Assembly (NCBI GenBank): GCA_958296285.1 | Contig: OY282459.1 | Location: forward strand, 446,367 to 510,366 | Direction of reading: 5' to 3' | Source of the DNA: an uncultured Alphaproteobacteria bacterium | Lineage (GTDB): Bacteria > Pseudomonadota > Alphaproteobacteria > JAPOUT01 > G958296285 | Length of the DNA stretch: 64,000 nt | Notes under the pieces: generated by a model | Database searches by the model: none | What the model was told of the DNA's origin: nothing | What the model saw: the letters and a program-made list of their open reading frames with translations, nothing else | Part shown: positions 36,793 to 44,710 of the stretch, in pieces | Layout of the letters: each line of letters begins with the position of its first letter | How positions within the stretch are numbered: position 1 is the first letter of the stretch | Translations under genes and position numbers: made by a program

Positions 36793-37467
36793 TCAGCTTG
36801 CCCCGCCCCCAAAAGCCCGCCGCAAAAATAACCCCCCCAACTCCATCCCATCCAAACCAATGCTATGTCCCGTCCCCATGCTAATATGCCAACGAACCTC
36901 TAAACCCGCAGCCTCCAAAACCTTCGCCGCGCTCTCCGTCGCCATAGGCGAAATCATCGCATCCGAATCCCCATGAACCAACAAAATCGGCGGCTTCACA
37001 ATCCGATCCCTCTTCAAAGACTCCGGATCCGCCAACGCCCCCGAAAAACCCACTATCGCCGCAGGCGCAGCCCCTAAACGCAAACCCACATGCAAAACCA
37101 TCATCGTCCCCTGACTGAACCCCACCAACGCCATCCGCCCCTCATCTATGCCAAACCGCGCGCGCTGCGCATCCAAAAAAGCCCGCAACGCCACAGACGC
37201 CGCCCGAACCCCCATAGCCGCCGCCGCGCGATCGCCATGAGAAATCGGAAACCATTGATAACCCATCGGATTCATGTCGCAGCGCATCGGCGCATTCGGC
37301 GCGACAAAAGCCGCGTCCGGCAAAAATTTCTGCCAATAAGGCGCAAGCCCAATCAAATCACGACCGTCCGCGCCATAACCATGGCAGAAAACAACCAGCC
37401 GCTTCGCCGCGCCAGAAGCCGCAGGCAGAAAAGGCCCGTCAAGAACAGCCTCCTTCTCTTTGGACAT
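36793..37467 (-). CDS. Carboxylesterase/phospholipase-type alpha/beta-hydrolase
   Basis: A 224-residue member of the small acyl-protein thioesterase/YtpA-like esterase family. Oxyanion segment VVFCHGYGADGRDLIGLAPY, conserved FVAPNAPMRCDMNPMGYQWF, nucleophile Ser in MALVGFSQGTMMVLHVGL, Asp in ILLVHGDSDAMISP and His in MGTGHSIGLDGMELGGLF. It likely hydrolyses short acyl or lysophospholipid esters. The 3' end abuts repeat cluster R4 and is G/T-rich on the coding strand. Confidence 0.93.
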   Translation of the reverse strand: MSKEKEAVLDGPFLPAASGAAKRLVVFCHGYGADGRDLIGLAPYWQKFLPDAAFVAPNAPMRCDMNPMGYQWFPISHGDRAAAAMGVRAASVALRAFLDAQRARFGIDEGRMALVGFSQGTMMVLHVGLRLGAAPAAIVGFSGALADPESLKRDRIVKPPILLVHGDSDAMISPMATESAAKVLEAAGLEVRWHISMGTGHSIGLDGMELGGLFLRRAFGGGAS

Positions 37468-37539
37468 AAAACCTCCATCCTCGCGCGCATCGTTGCGCGC
37501 ATCATTGCGCCCCGCCGCGCCGAGAGGTTAGCATAGAGC

Positions 37540-37728
37540 ATGGCTCTCTTCGTGATTTTGGCGGCGCTTCTCGGCTTGCTCGCCATTCTCTTCATCGGCC
37601 TATGGACGATGGCGCAAGGACGCTCGCCCGCCTCTTCGCAGCGCTGGATGCGCTATCGCGTCTTGGCGCAAGGCGGCGTGCTGCTGCTGCTGACGCTCTC
37701 GGCATGTCTCTTGGGAGGCGATTCTTAG
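37540..37728 (+). CDS. HIG1-type twin transmembrane protein
   Basis: A 62-residue protein with two membrane spans (LFVILAALLGLLAILFIGLW and LAQGGVLLLLTLSACLLGG) joined by a loop with SSQRWMRYRVLAQG, the pattern of bacterial HIG1-domain proteins, which are common in alphaproteobacteria and associated with respiratory complexes. Divergent from the esterase gene. Confidence 0.85.
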   Translation: MALFVILAALLGLLAILFIGLWTMAQGRSPASSQRWMRYRVLAQGGVLLLLTLSACLLGGDS

Positions 37729-37769
37729 ATTCCCAATGAAACGAAATGAAGCGAAGCCCGTCTCTATCT

Positions 37770-38657
37770 CTATCGCGTTGGGCGGGGCGGCGTCTCCGAA
37801 TAATCGTAAAAGCCGCGCTCAGCCTTGCGCCCCAGCCAGCCCGCCTCCACATATTTCACAAGCAGCGGACAAGGACGATATTTCGTGTCCGCCAAGCCCC
37901 GATAAAGCCGCTCCATAATCGCCAAACACACATCCAAGCCGATGAAATCGGCAAGTTCCAAAGGCCCCATCCGATGATTCGCGCCCAAGCGCATCGCCCG
38001 ATCCACGCTCTCCACAGAGCCGACCCCCTCATGGAGCGTATAGACCGCCTCGTTGATCATCGGCATCAAAATGCGATTGACGATGAAGGCCGGAAAATCC
38101 TCAGCATTGACAGGCTCCTTCCCCAAGCGCCGCGCCACGCCGTGAAGAGTCTGAAAAGTCTCGTCATCGGTGGCGATGCCGCGCACCAGCTCCACCAGCT
38201 GCATGACAGGCACGGGATTCATGAAATGCATCCCCATGAAGCGCTCCGGCCTGTCGGTCGCCGAAGCCAGCCTCGTGATGGAAAGAGACGAACTGTTGGT
38301 GGCGAGGAGCGTCTCTTTTTTCAGAAGAGGGCAGAGGGCGGCGAAAATTTGGCGCTTCGTCTCTTCATCTTCGGTCGCCGATTCTATGATCAAATCGGCG
38401 GCGGTCAGCTCTTTCAGATGGGCGGGGCGAATGCGCGCGAGGGCGATCTTCGCCTCCTTGTCAGAGACGATTTGGCGCTTGACCTGTCGGCGCATATTGG
38501 CGGCGATGGTCTCGCGCGCGCGCGTGGCGGCTTCGCGCGTCTTGTCTTGGATCAGAACCTCATAGCCCGCCAGCGCCGCCACATGAGCGATGCCGCCTCC
38601 CATCTCTCCTGCGCCGATGACGCCAATCTTGCGGATGCGGTCTTTCTGCGGGGGCAT
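37770..38657 (-). CDS. 3-hydroxyacyl-CoA (3-hydroxybutyryl-CoA) dehydrogenase
   Basis: NAD-dependent dehydrogenase of 295 residues from the ATG at 38657. Rossmann motif IRKIGVIGAGEMGGGIAHVA, catalytic region ATNSSSLSITRLASATDRPE then FMGMHFMNPVPVMQLVELV (His), and C-terminal helical domain FIVNRILMPMINEAVYTLHE. Typical of PaaH/Hbd enzymes acting in beta-oxidation or butyrate/PHB metabolism. It starts seven bases after etfA in the same direction; the etfB-etfA-hbd order is common in alphaproteobacteria. Confidence 0.94.
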   Translation of the reverse strand: MPPQKDRIRKIGVIGAGEMGGGIAHVAALAGYEVLIQDKTREAATRARETIAANMRRQVKRQIVSDKEAKIALARIRPAHLKELTAADLIIESATEDEETKRQIFAALCPLLKKETLLATNSSSLSITRLASATDRPERFMGMHFMNPVPVMQLVELVRGIATDDETFQTLHGVARRLGKEPVNAEDFPAFIVNRILMPMINEAVYTLHEGVGSVESVDRAMRLGANHRMGPLELADFIGLDVCLAIMERLYRGLADTKYRPCPLLVKYVEAGWLGRKAERGFYDYSETPPRPTR

Positions 38658-38664
38658 GGATCGG

Positions 38665-39618
38665 TCAGTTTTCCAGCTTGTCCAGCTCTTGGGCGAGTTC
38701 GGGGAGCGCGTCAAAGAGATCGGCGACGAGTCCGTAATCGGCGATTTGGAAAATGGGCGCTTCCTCGTCCTTATTGATGGCGACGATTGTCTTGGAATCC
38801 TTCATGCCGGCAAGATGCTGGATCGCGCCGGAGATGCCGACGGCGATATAGAGTTCGGGCGCGACGGTCTTGCCGGTCTGCCCGACTTGGTAATCATTGG
38901 GGACGAAGCCCGAATCCACCGCCGCGCGAGACGCGCCGACCGCCGCGCCCAGCTTGTCGGCGATGGTCTCAAGGAGGTGGAAATTCTCGCCGGATTGCAT
39001 TCCGCGTCCGCCTGAAATGACGATTCGCGCGGCGGTGAGTTCCGGTCTGTCGGATTGGGTCAGTTCCTCGCCGACATAGGAGGAGAGTTCTGACGCTTCT
39101 CCCGCCTCTATGGTTTCTATCGGGGCCTCTTCGCCTTTTTCGGCGGCGGGGGCGGCGGCGAAGGCTGTCGCGCGGATGGTGAGGAGTTTCTTTTCGTCTT
39201 TCATGCGGACTGTTTCCATGACATTCCCGGCGTAGGTCGGATGGACGAAAACATCGCTTTCGCGGACTTCCACGATGTCCGAGAGTTGGGCGACATCCAA
39301 CAGCGCCGCCGCGCGGGGCAGGACATTTTTGCCGATCGTTGTCGCGGCGGCGCAGATATGGCTGTAATCTTTGGCGAGGCGCGCGATCAAGGCGGCGAGC
39401 GGTTCGGCGAGTTGATGGGAGAGCGCGGCGCTGTCGGCGAGGAGGATGCGGCGCGCCCCTTTTAGTTTCGCCGCTTCTTGCGCGGCGGCTTCGCAGTTTT
39501 GGCCGGCGATGAGGATATCGGCGGCCTCTCCCATTTGGAGGGCGGCGGTCAGCGCTTTCGCTGTCGCTGGGCTTAGGGTTTTGCCGTCATGCTCGGCGAG
39601 GAGGAGGAGGTTTGCCAT
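38665..39618 (-). CDS. etfA: Electron transfer flavoprotein alpha subunit
   Basis: FAD-binding subunit that carries electrons from acyl-CoA dehydrogenases to ETF:quinone oxidoreductase. It has 317 residues. The C-terminal FAD domain is clear: [60 protein letters not shown] and [20 protein letters not shown]. Upstream is etfB and downstream the hydroxyacyl-CoA dehydrogenase. Confidence 0.97.
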   Translation of the reverse strand: MANLLLLAEHDGKTLSPATAKALTAALQMGEAADILIAGQNCEAAAQEAAKLKGARRILLADSAALSHQLAEPLAALIARLAKDYSHICAAATTIGKNVLPRAAALLDVAQLSDIVEVRESDVFVHPTYAGNVMETVRMKDEKKLLTIRATAFAAAPAAEKGEEAPIETIEAGEASELSSYVGEELTQSDRPELTAARIVISGGRGMQSGENFHLLETIADKLGAAVGASRAAVDSGFVPNDYQVGQTGKTVAPELYIAVGISGAIQHLAGMKDSKTIVAINKDEEAPIFQIADYGLVADLFDALPELAQELDKLEN

Positions 39619-39647
39619 GATTCTGAGATGGTCCTTGGCTTGGTTTT

Positions 39648-40394
39648 TTAGAGGATGCCGGCTTCGGATCGGAGTTTTTCCACCAGTTCCTTGATGGATT
39701 CCACTTTGACGCCGCCTTCGCGTTCTTTAGGGGGGAGGGTTTCCAGGATTTCCAGTCGCGGCGCGGGGTTGATGCCGTAAGATTCGGGGGTTGTTTGCTC
39801 TATCGGTTTTTTCTTCGCCTTCATGATATTGGGGAGGGTCGCGTATCGGGGTTCGTTGAGGCGGAGGTCGGTTGTGATGATGGCGGGGCGTTTGAGGGCG
39901 AGGGTTTGGAGTCCGCCATCCACTTCGCGGGTGACGGTGATGCTGTCGCCGTTCAGTTCCAGTTTGGAGGCGAAGGTGCCTTGGGGCCAGTTCAGGAGGG
40001 CGGCGAGCATTTGTCCTGTTTGGTTGCAGTCGTCGTCTATGGCTTGTTTGCCGAGGATGATGAGGTCGGGTTTTTCTTTATCGGCGATAGCTTTGAGGAT
40101 TTTGGCGACATTGAGGGGTTCCAGTCTTTCTGGGGATTGGACGAGGATTCCTTTATCGGCGCCCATAGCGAGGGCGGTTCGGATGGTTTCGGAGGCTTGG
40201 GCGGGTCCGATAGAGATGGCGATGATTTCTTTGGCTTTGTTTTGTTCTTTGAGGCGGATGGCTTCTTCCACGGCGATTTCGTCGAAGGGGTTCATGGACA
40301 TTTTGACGTTGTCCAGGTCTACGCTGCCGGAGGGTTTGACTTGGACTCGGACGTTGTAGTCCACGACTCTTTTGATGGGGACGAGAATTTTCAT
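39648..40394 (-). CDS. etfB: Electron transfer flavoprotein beta subunit
   Basis: AMP-binding partner of EtfA, 248 residues. N-terminus [20 protein letters not shown], then [18 protein letters not shown], the signature [20 protein letters not shown] and the recognition-loop region [20 protein letters not shown] (Leu195-type site) are all present. Its 5' end faces repeat cluster R5; the coding strand is A/C-rich there. First gene of the etfB-etfA-hbd operon; the promoter should lie in 40395-40460. Confidence 0.97.
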   Translation of the reverse strand: MKILVPIKRVVDYNVRVQVKPSGSVDLDNVKMSMNPFDEIAVEEAIRLKEQNKAKEIIAISIGPAQASETIRTALAMGADKGILVQSPERLEPLNVAKILKAIADKEKPDLIILGKQAIDDDCNQTGQMLAALLNWPQGTFASKLELNGDSITVTREVDGGLQTLALKRPAIITTDLRLNEPRYATLPNIMKAKKKPIEQTTPESYGINPAPRLEILETLPPKEREGGVKVESIKELVEKLRSEAGIL

Positions 40395-40456
40395 GGGGGT
40401 TTTGGGGGTTGTTTGGGTTTGGTTGGGAAGCTAAGGGGGGTTTGGGGTTTTTGTCA

Positions 40457-40675
40457 ATAGAAGCTTCGGGAGAGGGGGGGTGTGGGGGGCGAAGCCCCCC
40501 GCGAAGAAGGGGGGGATCGGGGGGGAATCCCCCCCGAAAGGTCGGCGGGCTTTCTCGCGGGCTTGCGCTACGCGCTTCGCCCGCTTCGTTTCGCCACGCC
40601 CGCCGACTATAGCGGGCTTCGCCCGCTTGGTTTTTTTGGGGGGCTAGCCCCCCAAACCCCCCTTAACGGGAGCTC
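40457..40675. repeat. Palindromic mosaic repeat cluster R5
   Basis: Module A, an inverted B with the same inner stem as R4 (GCGGGC...GCCCGC), a small GCGGGCTTCGCCCGC hairpin and an E end GGGGGGCTAGCCCCCC, closing CCCCCCTTAACGGGAGC. C and D are missing. The right edge is part of the rsfS coding sequence. Confidence 0.92.
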
Positions 40676-41075
40676 CCCTGTTTTTGGAACTATTTCTTCT
40701 CCCCCCAGGCGCAGACCACATCCCCTCTAAATCATAGTAAGCCCGAACCTCAGGACGAAAAACATGCAAAATCACATCACCCCCATCAACCAAAACCCAA
40801 TCACAACGCGGCAAACCCTCAACCCCAGGCGACGCCCCATCCAACGACTTCCACAACAACGCCGCGCGCTCCGCCAACGACCCAACATGACGATGACTCG
40901 TCCCGCTCGCAATCACCATATAATCCGCCATCGCGCTCGCCTCGCCCAAATCCCGCAGCGAAATCACAACCAAATCGCGCGCGCGACCATCATCCAAAAC
41001 CTCCAACAAGCGCGCCAACCGCCCGTCGCTCACAGACCCTTCCGACCGCCTCGCCCGTCTAACCCCGCGCTTCAT
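40644..41075 (-). CDS. rsfS: Ribosomal silencing factor RsfS
   Basis: Binds L14 and blocks subunit joining when nutrients are scarce. The 143-residue protein from the ATG at 41075 contains LLEVLDDGRARDLVVISLRD, MADYMVIASGTSHRHVGSLA and CDWVLVDGGDVILHVFRPEV then RAYYDLEGMWS, the Iojap/RsfS core. After the usual end it continues with GGRRNSSKNRGAPVKGGLGG; the last nine residues and the stop codon come from repeat cluster R5. The start overlaps the egtD stop (ATGA). Confidence 0.92.
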   Translation of the reverse strand: MKRGVRRARRSEGSVSDGRLARLLEVLDDGRARDLVVISLRDLGEASAMADYMVIASGTSHRHVGSLAERAALLWKSLDGASPGVEGLPRCDWVLVDGGDVILHVFRPEVRAYYDLEGMWSAPGGRRNSSKNRGAPVKGGLGG

Positions 41076-42118
41076 GCCGCCTCCAGCCAATGCAAACTGA
41101 ATAAATGATCCGAATCCGTCCAAACGCCGCGCGCCCGAAAACCCGCCCGCGCCGATAAAGCATGAAACTCGCCTATCTCATATTTGTAAGAATTCTCCGT
41201 GTGAATCCGCTCGCCCTCCTTGACTTGAAAAGAACGCCCATTGAGCGAAATCACCTGCGGCTTTGTCGCGCGCAAATGCATCTCCACACGCCCCGCCGCC
41301 TCATTGTAAAAAGCCTCATGGACGAAAGATTCGCAAAAAATCTCGGCATGAAGCTCCCGCGCGATGCGCTTCAAAATGTTCAGATTGAAAGCCGCCGTCA
41401 AACCGCCGCGATCATTATAAGCCGCCTCCAAACGCCGCGCGCTCTTCTTCAAATCCACGCCGATAAGAAGCGCGCCCGCCTCGCCCAAACTCTGTCGGAC
41501 GGACGACAAAAACGCGACCCCCTCGTCAGGCGACAGATTTCCAATGGTGGAGCCCGGAAGAAAGCCGATCCTCCGCCCCGCCATCGGCGCTTTGAGAAGG
41601 GAAACAGGCTTCGTGAAATCCGCGCAAATCGCTCCGATGGGACAAGCAGGGAAATCCTCCGCCAATCTCGCCGCGTTCTCAATCAGCTGCGCGCGGCTGA
41701 TGTCAATCGCGATAAGACCGCGCGGCGAGCGAAGCGCCTCCAAGAGAATCCGTATTTTCTTCAGCGCGCCGGATCCGAACTCCACAAGCACAATCTCCGC
41801 GCCGGCAGCCTCCGCGATCTCATCGGCGCAGGAGCGCAGCAGCGCCATCTCGGCGCGGGTGATGTAATATTCGCGCGTTTCGCAAATCGCCTCAAAGAGT
41901 CGCGCCCCTTCCGTGTCGTAGAAATATTTGGGTGAGAGACTCTTCGGCGTCTTGGCGAAGCCCTCCAGCACATCGGCGAGGAAGTCGTCGCTCTGAGGCG
42001 CGCGATTCTCAAAGAAGGCGAGATTCGCAATAAGATCGCTCTCGCGGGGCGTGATCGGGGCAGAGGCTCTCGGCATGGGATCAGATGGAAGCGCGGCGGG
42101 CGAGGGCGGAAGGCTCAT
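41072..42118 (-). CDS. egtD: L-histidine N-alpha-methyltransferase (ergothioneine)
   Basis: Trimethylates histidine to hercynine in ergothioneine synthesis. It has 348 residues. Landmarks: KSLSPKYFYDTEGARLFEAI, TREYYITRAEMALL, SAM motif VLVEFGSGALKKIRILLEAL, LPGSTIGNLSPDEGVAFLSS, LLIGVDLKKSARRLEAAYND and GERIHTENSYKYEIGEF. All match EgtD (DUF2260). It overlaps egtB by four bases and rsfS by four bases, so the three are coupled. Confidence 0.95.
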   Translation of the reverse strand: MSLPPSPAALPSDPMPRASAPITPRESDLIANLAFFENRAPQSDDFLADVLEGFAKTPKSLSPKYFYDTEGARLFEAICETREYYITRAEMALLRSCADEIAEAAGAEIVLVEFGSGALKKIRILLEALRSPRGLIAIDISRAQLIENAARLAEDFPACPIGAICADFTKPVSLLKAPMAGRRIGFLPGSTIGNLSPDEGVAFLSSVRQSLGEAGALLIGVDLKKSARRLEAAYNDRGGLTAAFNLNILKRIARELHAEIFCESFVHEAFYNEAAGRVEMHLRATKPQVISLNGRSFQVKEGERIHTENSYKYEIGEFHALSARAGFRARGVWTDSDHLFSLHWLEAA

Positions 42119-43512
42119 CCGTCCTCGGCGAGGCGTATGCCGGAAAATTGCCAGCGCGCGTCAGGCGGGAAAAAATTTCGATAGGAAGCGCGCAGATGTC
42201 CCCTTGGCGTGGCGCAAGAGCCGCCTTTCAAGACGAATTGGTTGCACATGAACTTGCCGTTATATTCGCCAAGAGCGCCCCGCGCCGCTTGGAATCCGCG
42301 ATAGGGCATATAGGGACTCATCGTCCATTCCCAGAGATCGCCGTAGAGCTGCGTCATGCCCGGCTGACGCGGCGCCGCCTTCGGGTGCGGCGCCACGACT
42401 TCGTCTTTGTGGAGACGCAGTCCGAAATGCCCTTGGATCGGCATATTGGCGGCGGCGGCTTCCAGCTCCTCCTCGCGCGGCAGACGCTTGCCTGCCCAAG
42501 AGGCGTAGGCGCTCGCCTCATAATAATTGACATGGCAGACCGGCGCGGCTTCGTGGAGCGCGCGCGCGCCGCCGAGCGTGAACTCTTCATAGACGGCGTT
42601 TTTTGCCGCGCCGTTCTTTTCGTTTTTTCGCCAATAGAAGGGGGCGCGCCATTTTTCTTTTTGGCAGAGCGCCCATCCATCGGAGAGCCAAAATTCCGGA
42701 CGCTCATAGCCTCCTTCTTCCATGAAGGCCAGATATTCGCCATTGGTGATGAGGCGGGTTGTCAGGCGGAAGGGCGGGAGATGGGTTTTATGGGCGGGGC
42801 ATTCATTGTCGTAGGCGAAATGGTCATAGGCGAAGGCGGCGTTGGGGTTGTCGGCGGCGTCCGCGGCGTCCGCGCCGATCGTTGTTTCGCCGCCTTCAAA
42901 GGAGAGCCAGTCTTGGTTTGGCGGGGCGTTTTGGGGTTCGGGGGTTTCGTCTTGGGCGTAGGCGGCGGGGGCGAGCGGATTTTGGGCGAGGACGTGTTTG
43001 ATGTCGGTGAGGATCAGTTCTTGATGCTGCTGCTCGTGATGGAGTCCGAGGATGATTCGCGGCGCGGCGCGGCGCCAATCTTTTTCGTTGAGGGTTTTGA
43101 TGAGGTTGGTCATGGCGCGGTTGATATGGGCGCGATAGTCGGCGATTTCGCGCACAGTGGGGCGCGAGAGGAGGCCGCGTTGTGGGCGGGGATATTGCTC
43201 GCCGATTTGTTGGTAGTAGGAGTTGAAGAGGCGGTTGTAGGCGGGGTTTGGGGGTTCGTAGTTTTTGGCGAGCGGTTTGAGGAGGAAGGTTTCGAAGAAC
43301 CAGCTTGTGTGGGCGAGGTGCCATTTGGTTGGGCTGACGTCGGGCATGGTTTGGATGGTTTGGTCTTCCGGCGCGAGCGGTTTGGCGAGGCTTTCGGTTT
43401 GAGAGCGGATAGTTTGGTAGTTGTTGAGGATGGTTTCGCGGTTTTGGAGACAGTGGGTTTGTGGCGCGGAGGGGTTGCGCGTGGTGGGGATGGGGTTTGC
43501 GGGGGCGGCCAT
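42115..43512 (-). CDS. egtB: Ergothioneine biosynthesis sulfoxide synthase EgtB
   Basis: Non-haem iron enzyme that joins hercynine with a cysteine-type thiol and oxidises the product. The 465-residue protein has a DinB_2 domain with iron ligands (WHLAHTSWFFETFL and LHHEQQHQELILTDIKHVL, the H-x3-HxE pattern) and a C-terminal FGE-sulfatase/C-lectin domain (NYYEASAYASWAGKRLPREE, LYGDLWEWTMSPYMPY, GGSCATPRGHLRASYRNFF). The 5' half lies near R6; the coding strand is A/C-rich and the protein there is full of Asn, Gln, Pro and Thr. Confidence 0.95.
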   Translation of the reverse strand: MAAPANPIPTTRNPSAPQTHCLQNRETILNNYQTIRSQTESLAKPLAPEDQTIQTMPDVSPTKWHLAHTSWFFETFLLKPLAKNYEPPNPAYNRLFNSYYQQIGEQYPRPQRGLLSRPTVREIADYRAHINRAMTNLIKTLNEKDWRRAAPRIILGLHHEQQHQELILTDIKHVLAQNPLAPAAYAQDETPEPQNAPPNQDWLSFEGGETTIGADAADAADNPNAAFAYDHFAYDNECPAHKTHLPPFRLTTRLITNGEYLAFMEEGGYERPEFWLSDGWALCQKEKWRAPFYWRKNEKNGAAKNAVYEEFTLGGARALHEAAPVCHVNYYEASAYASWAGKRLPREEELEAAAANMPIQGHFGLRLHKDEVVAPHPKAAPRQPGMTQLYGDLWEWTMSPYMPYRGFQAARGALGEYNGKFMCNQFVLKGGSCATPRGHLRASYRNFFPPDARWQFSGIRLAEDG

Positions 43513-43607
43513 AGATATGGATGGCGTGATGGGTCTCGCTTTGGTTGCGGGCTTGTTAAAGATTAGAGGGATTGTGGTTTCGCGTCAAATGGCTTGCTTT
43601 AAAAAAA

Positions 43608-44110
43608 GGGGGGTCGCTGCCGCGACAGGCATCTTTTTCATAGACAGGCATTTTGGATTTGCCGCAGGGGAACTAAAGCATAGAAGCTTGAGGTGAAGGG
43701 GGGTCAAGGGGGGCTAGCCCCCCTTGAGAAAGGGGGTTCGGGGGAAACCCCCGAAAAGTCGGCGGGCGTGGCGAAACGAAGCGCACGAAGCGCGTAGCGC
43801 AAGTGCGCGAGAAAGCCCGCCGACCCCCCTGCATCGCGTGAGCTCTTGCGAGCAGGGGGCGCGTGGGTGGCGGTCGCATTTGCTCGCTTCGCGTTGCTCC
43901 GCTCGCAAATGCTTTCTTCGCCGCCACCACCCACGCGTTTCGGGGGGGATTCCCCCCCGATCCCCCTCTTTTTTTGGGGGGCAAGCCCCCCAAACCCCCC
44001 TTCACCTTCAGCTTCTATGCTTTAGTTCCCCTGCGGCAAATCCAAAATGCCTGTCTATGAAAAAGATGCCTGTCGCGGCAGCGACCCCCCCAAACCCCCC
44101 TTCACAGGAG
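43608..44110. repeat. Palindromic mosaic repeat cluster R6, with 96-base outer arms
   Basis: Largest copy. Outer arms at 43608-43703 and 43995-44090 are inverted repeats identical at 94 of 96 positions by my comparison. Inside are A (with GGGGGGCTAGCCCCCC), B (inner stem GCGCAC...GTGCGC), C, D and E. Outer ends again read CCCCCCTTCACAGGAGC on the right. The right arm supplies the C-terminus of nadD. No protein-coding gene is contained. Confidence 0.94.
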
Positions 44111-44690
44111 CATTTGCACCGCCGCCCCGTCTCAACCCCGTCCCCGACACATCCGCCATCACCCCACCCAAAAACATCAACGCCGGCGCGCGCATCAAAA
44201 CCAACCCCAACCCATCAGACTCATCCACCCGAAAACCCCCAAAACGAACAAACGCCCGAGACGATAAAGCCCCCCCCACATAACCCAACCGACCAAAACA
44301 CGCCACAGGAACAGAACAAACAATATCCTCCCAACGCCGCCACCGATGAAAATCCACCATCACATCCGCCCCCATCAGCCATGCGAAATAAACCCGCCGA
44401 TAACGCCGCCTCATCGCCGCCACCAAATCCGCCGTGTAAGTCAAACCCAAACGCCCCTCAATATCACTGACATAAATCCTAGAAACGCCGCCCGCGCCGC
44501 CCGCCACAGACCGCGCGAAAGAGACCCGATCCCCAAACCCCGCCATCTCCTCGCCAAGTTTATGCGGATTCCTCCGCGCCACAACCCAAACAACCCTGTC
44601 CAAGCCCAGACGCCTCAGCGCCATCCGCGACAGATGAACATGACCCCAATGCGCCGGATTGAAAGACCCCCCCAGCAAGCCAACCCGCAT
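44055..44690 (-). CDS. nadD: Nicotinate-nucleotide adenylyltransferase
   Basis: Makes deamido-NAD from nicotinate mononucleotide. The ATG at 44690 gives 211 residues; a GTG at 44723 is also possible. MRVGLLGGSFNPAHWGHVHL carries the nucleotidyltransferase GGSFNPxHxGH motif, followed by VWVVARRNPHKL. The coding strand is G/T-rich, giving a Val/Gly/Arg-rich protein with many substitutions. The C-terminal NAPVKGGLGGSLPRQASFS is written by the R6 right arm, and the stop codon lies inside that arm. It follows proA. Confidence 0.9.
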   Translation of the reverse strand: MRVGLLGGSFNPAHWGHVHLSRMALRRLGLDRVVWVVARRNPHKLGEEMAGFGDRVSFARSVAGGAGGVSRIYVSDIEGRLGLTYTADLVAAMRRRYRRVYFAWLMGADVMVDFHRWRRWEDIVCSVPVACFGRLGYVGGALSSRAFVRFGGFRVDESDGLGLVLMRAPALMFLGGVMADVSGTGLRRGGGANAPVKGGLGGSLPRQASFS

Positions 44691-44710
44691 CCCATCTTCC
44701 AAATGAAGCC

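Noticed and set aside
26143..44110. Several 60-180 codon frames inside the repeat clusters with shared peptides such as GVWGAKPPAKK and RESPPTPLL
   Set aside because: They are translations of the G/C hairpins in whatever frame happens to be open. No ribosome-binding sites, frames differ between copies, and the DNA-level pairing explains the sequence.
26143..44110. CRISPR array
   Set aside because: Repeats are long, hairpin-built and kilobases apart, with genes between them. No short regular spacers and no cas genes.
26143..44110. Repeat clusters as ordinary rho-independent terminators
   Set aside because: R1, R2 and R4 lie between convergent genes, which would fit, but R3 lies between divergent units and R5/R6 within a same-direction series. 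Size and mosaic structure go far beyond a terminator, though termination may be a side effect.
26143..44110. Insertion sequence or MITE of a known family
   Set aside because: No transposase, no clear target-site duplication by eye. A non-autonomous element cannot be excluded, but no known family is recognised.
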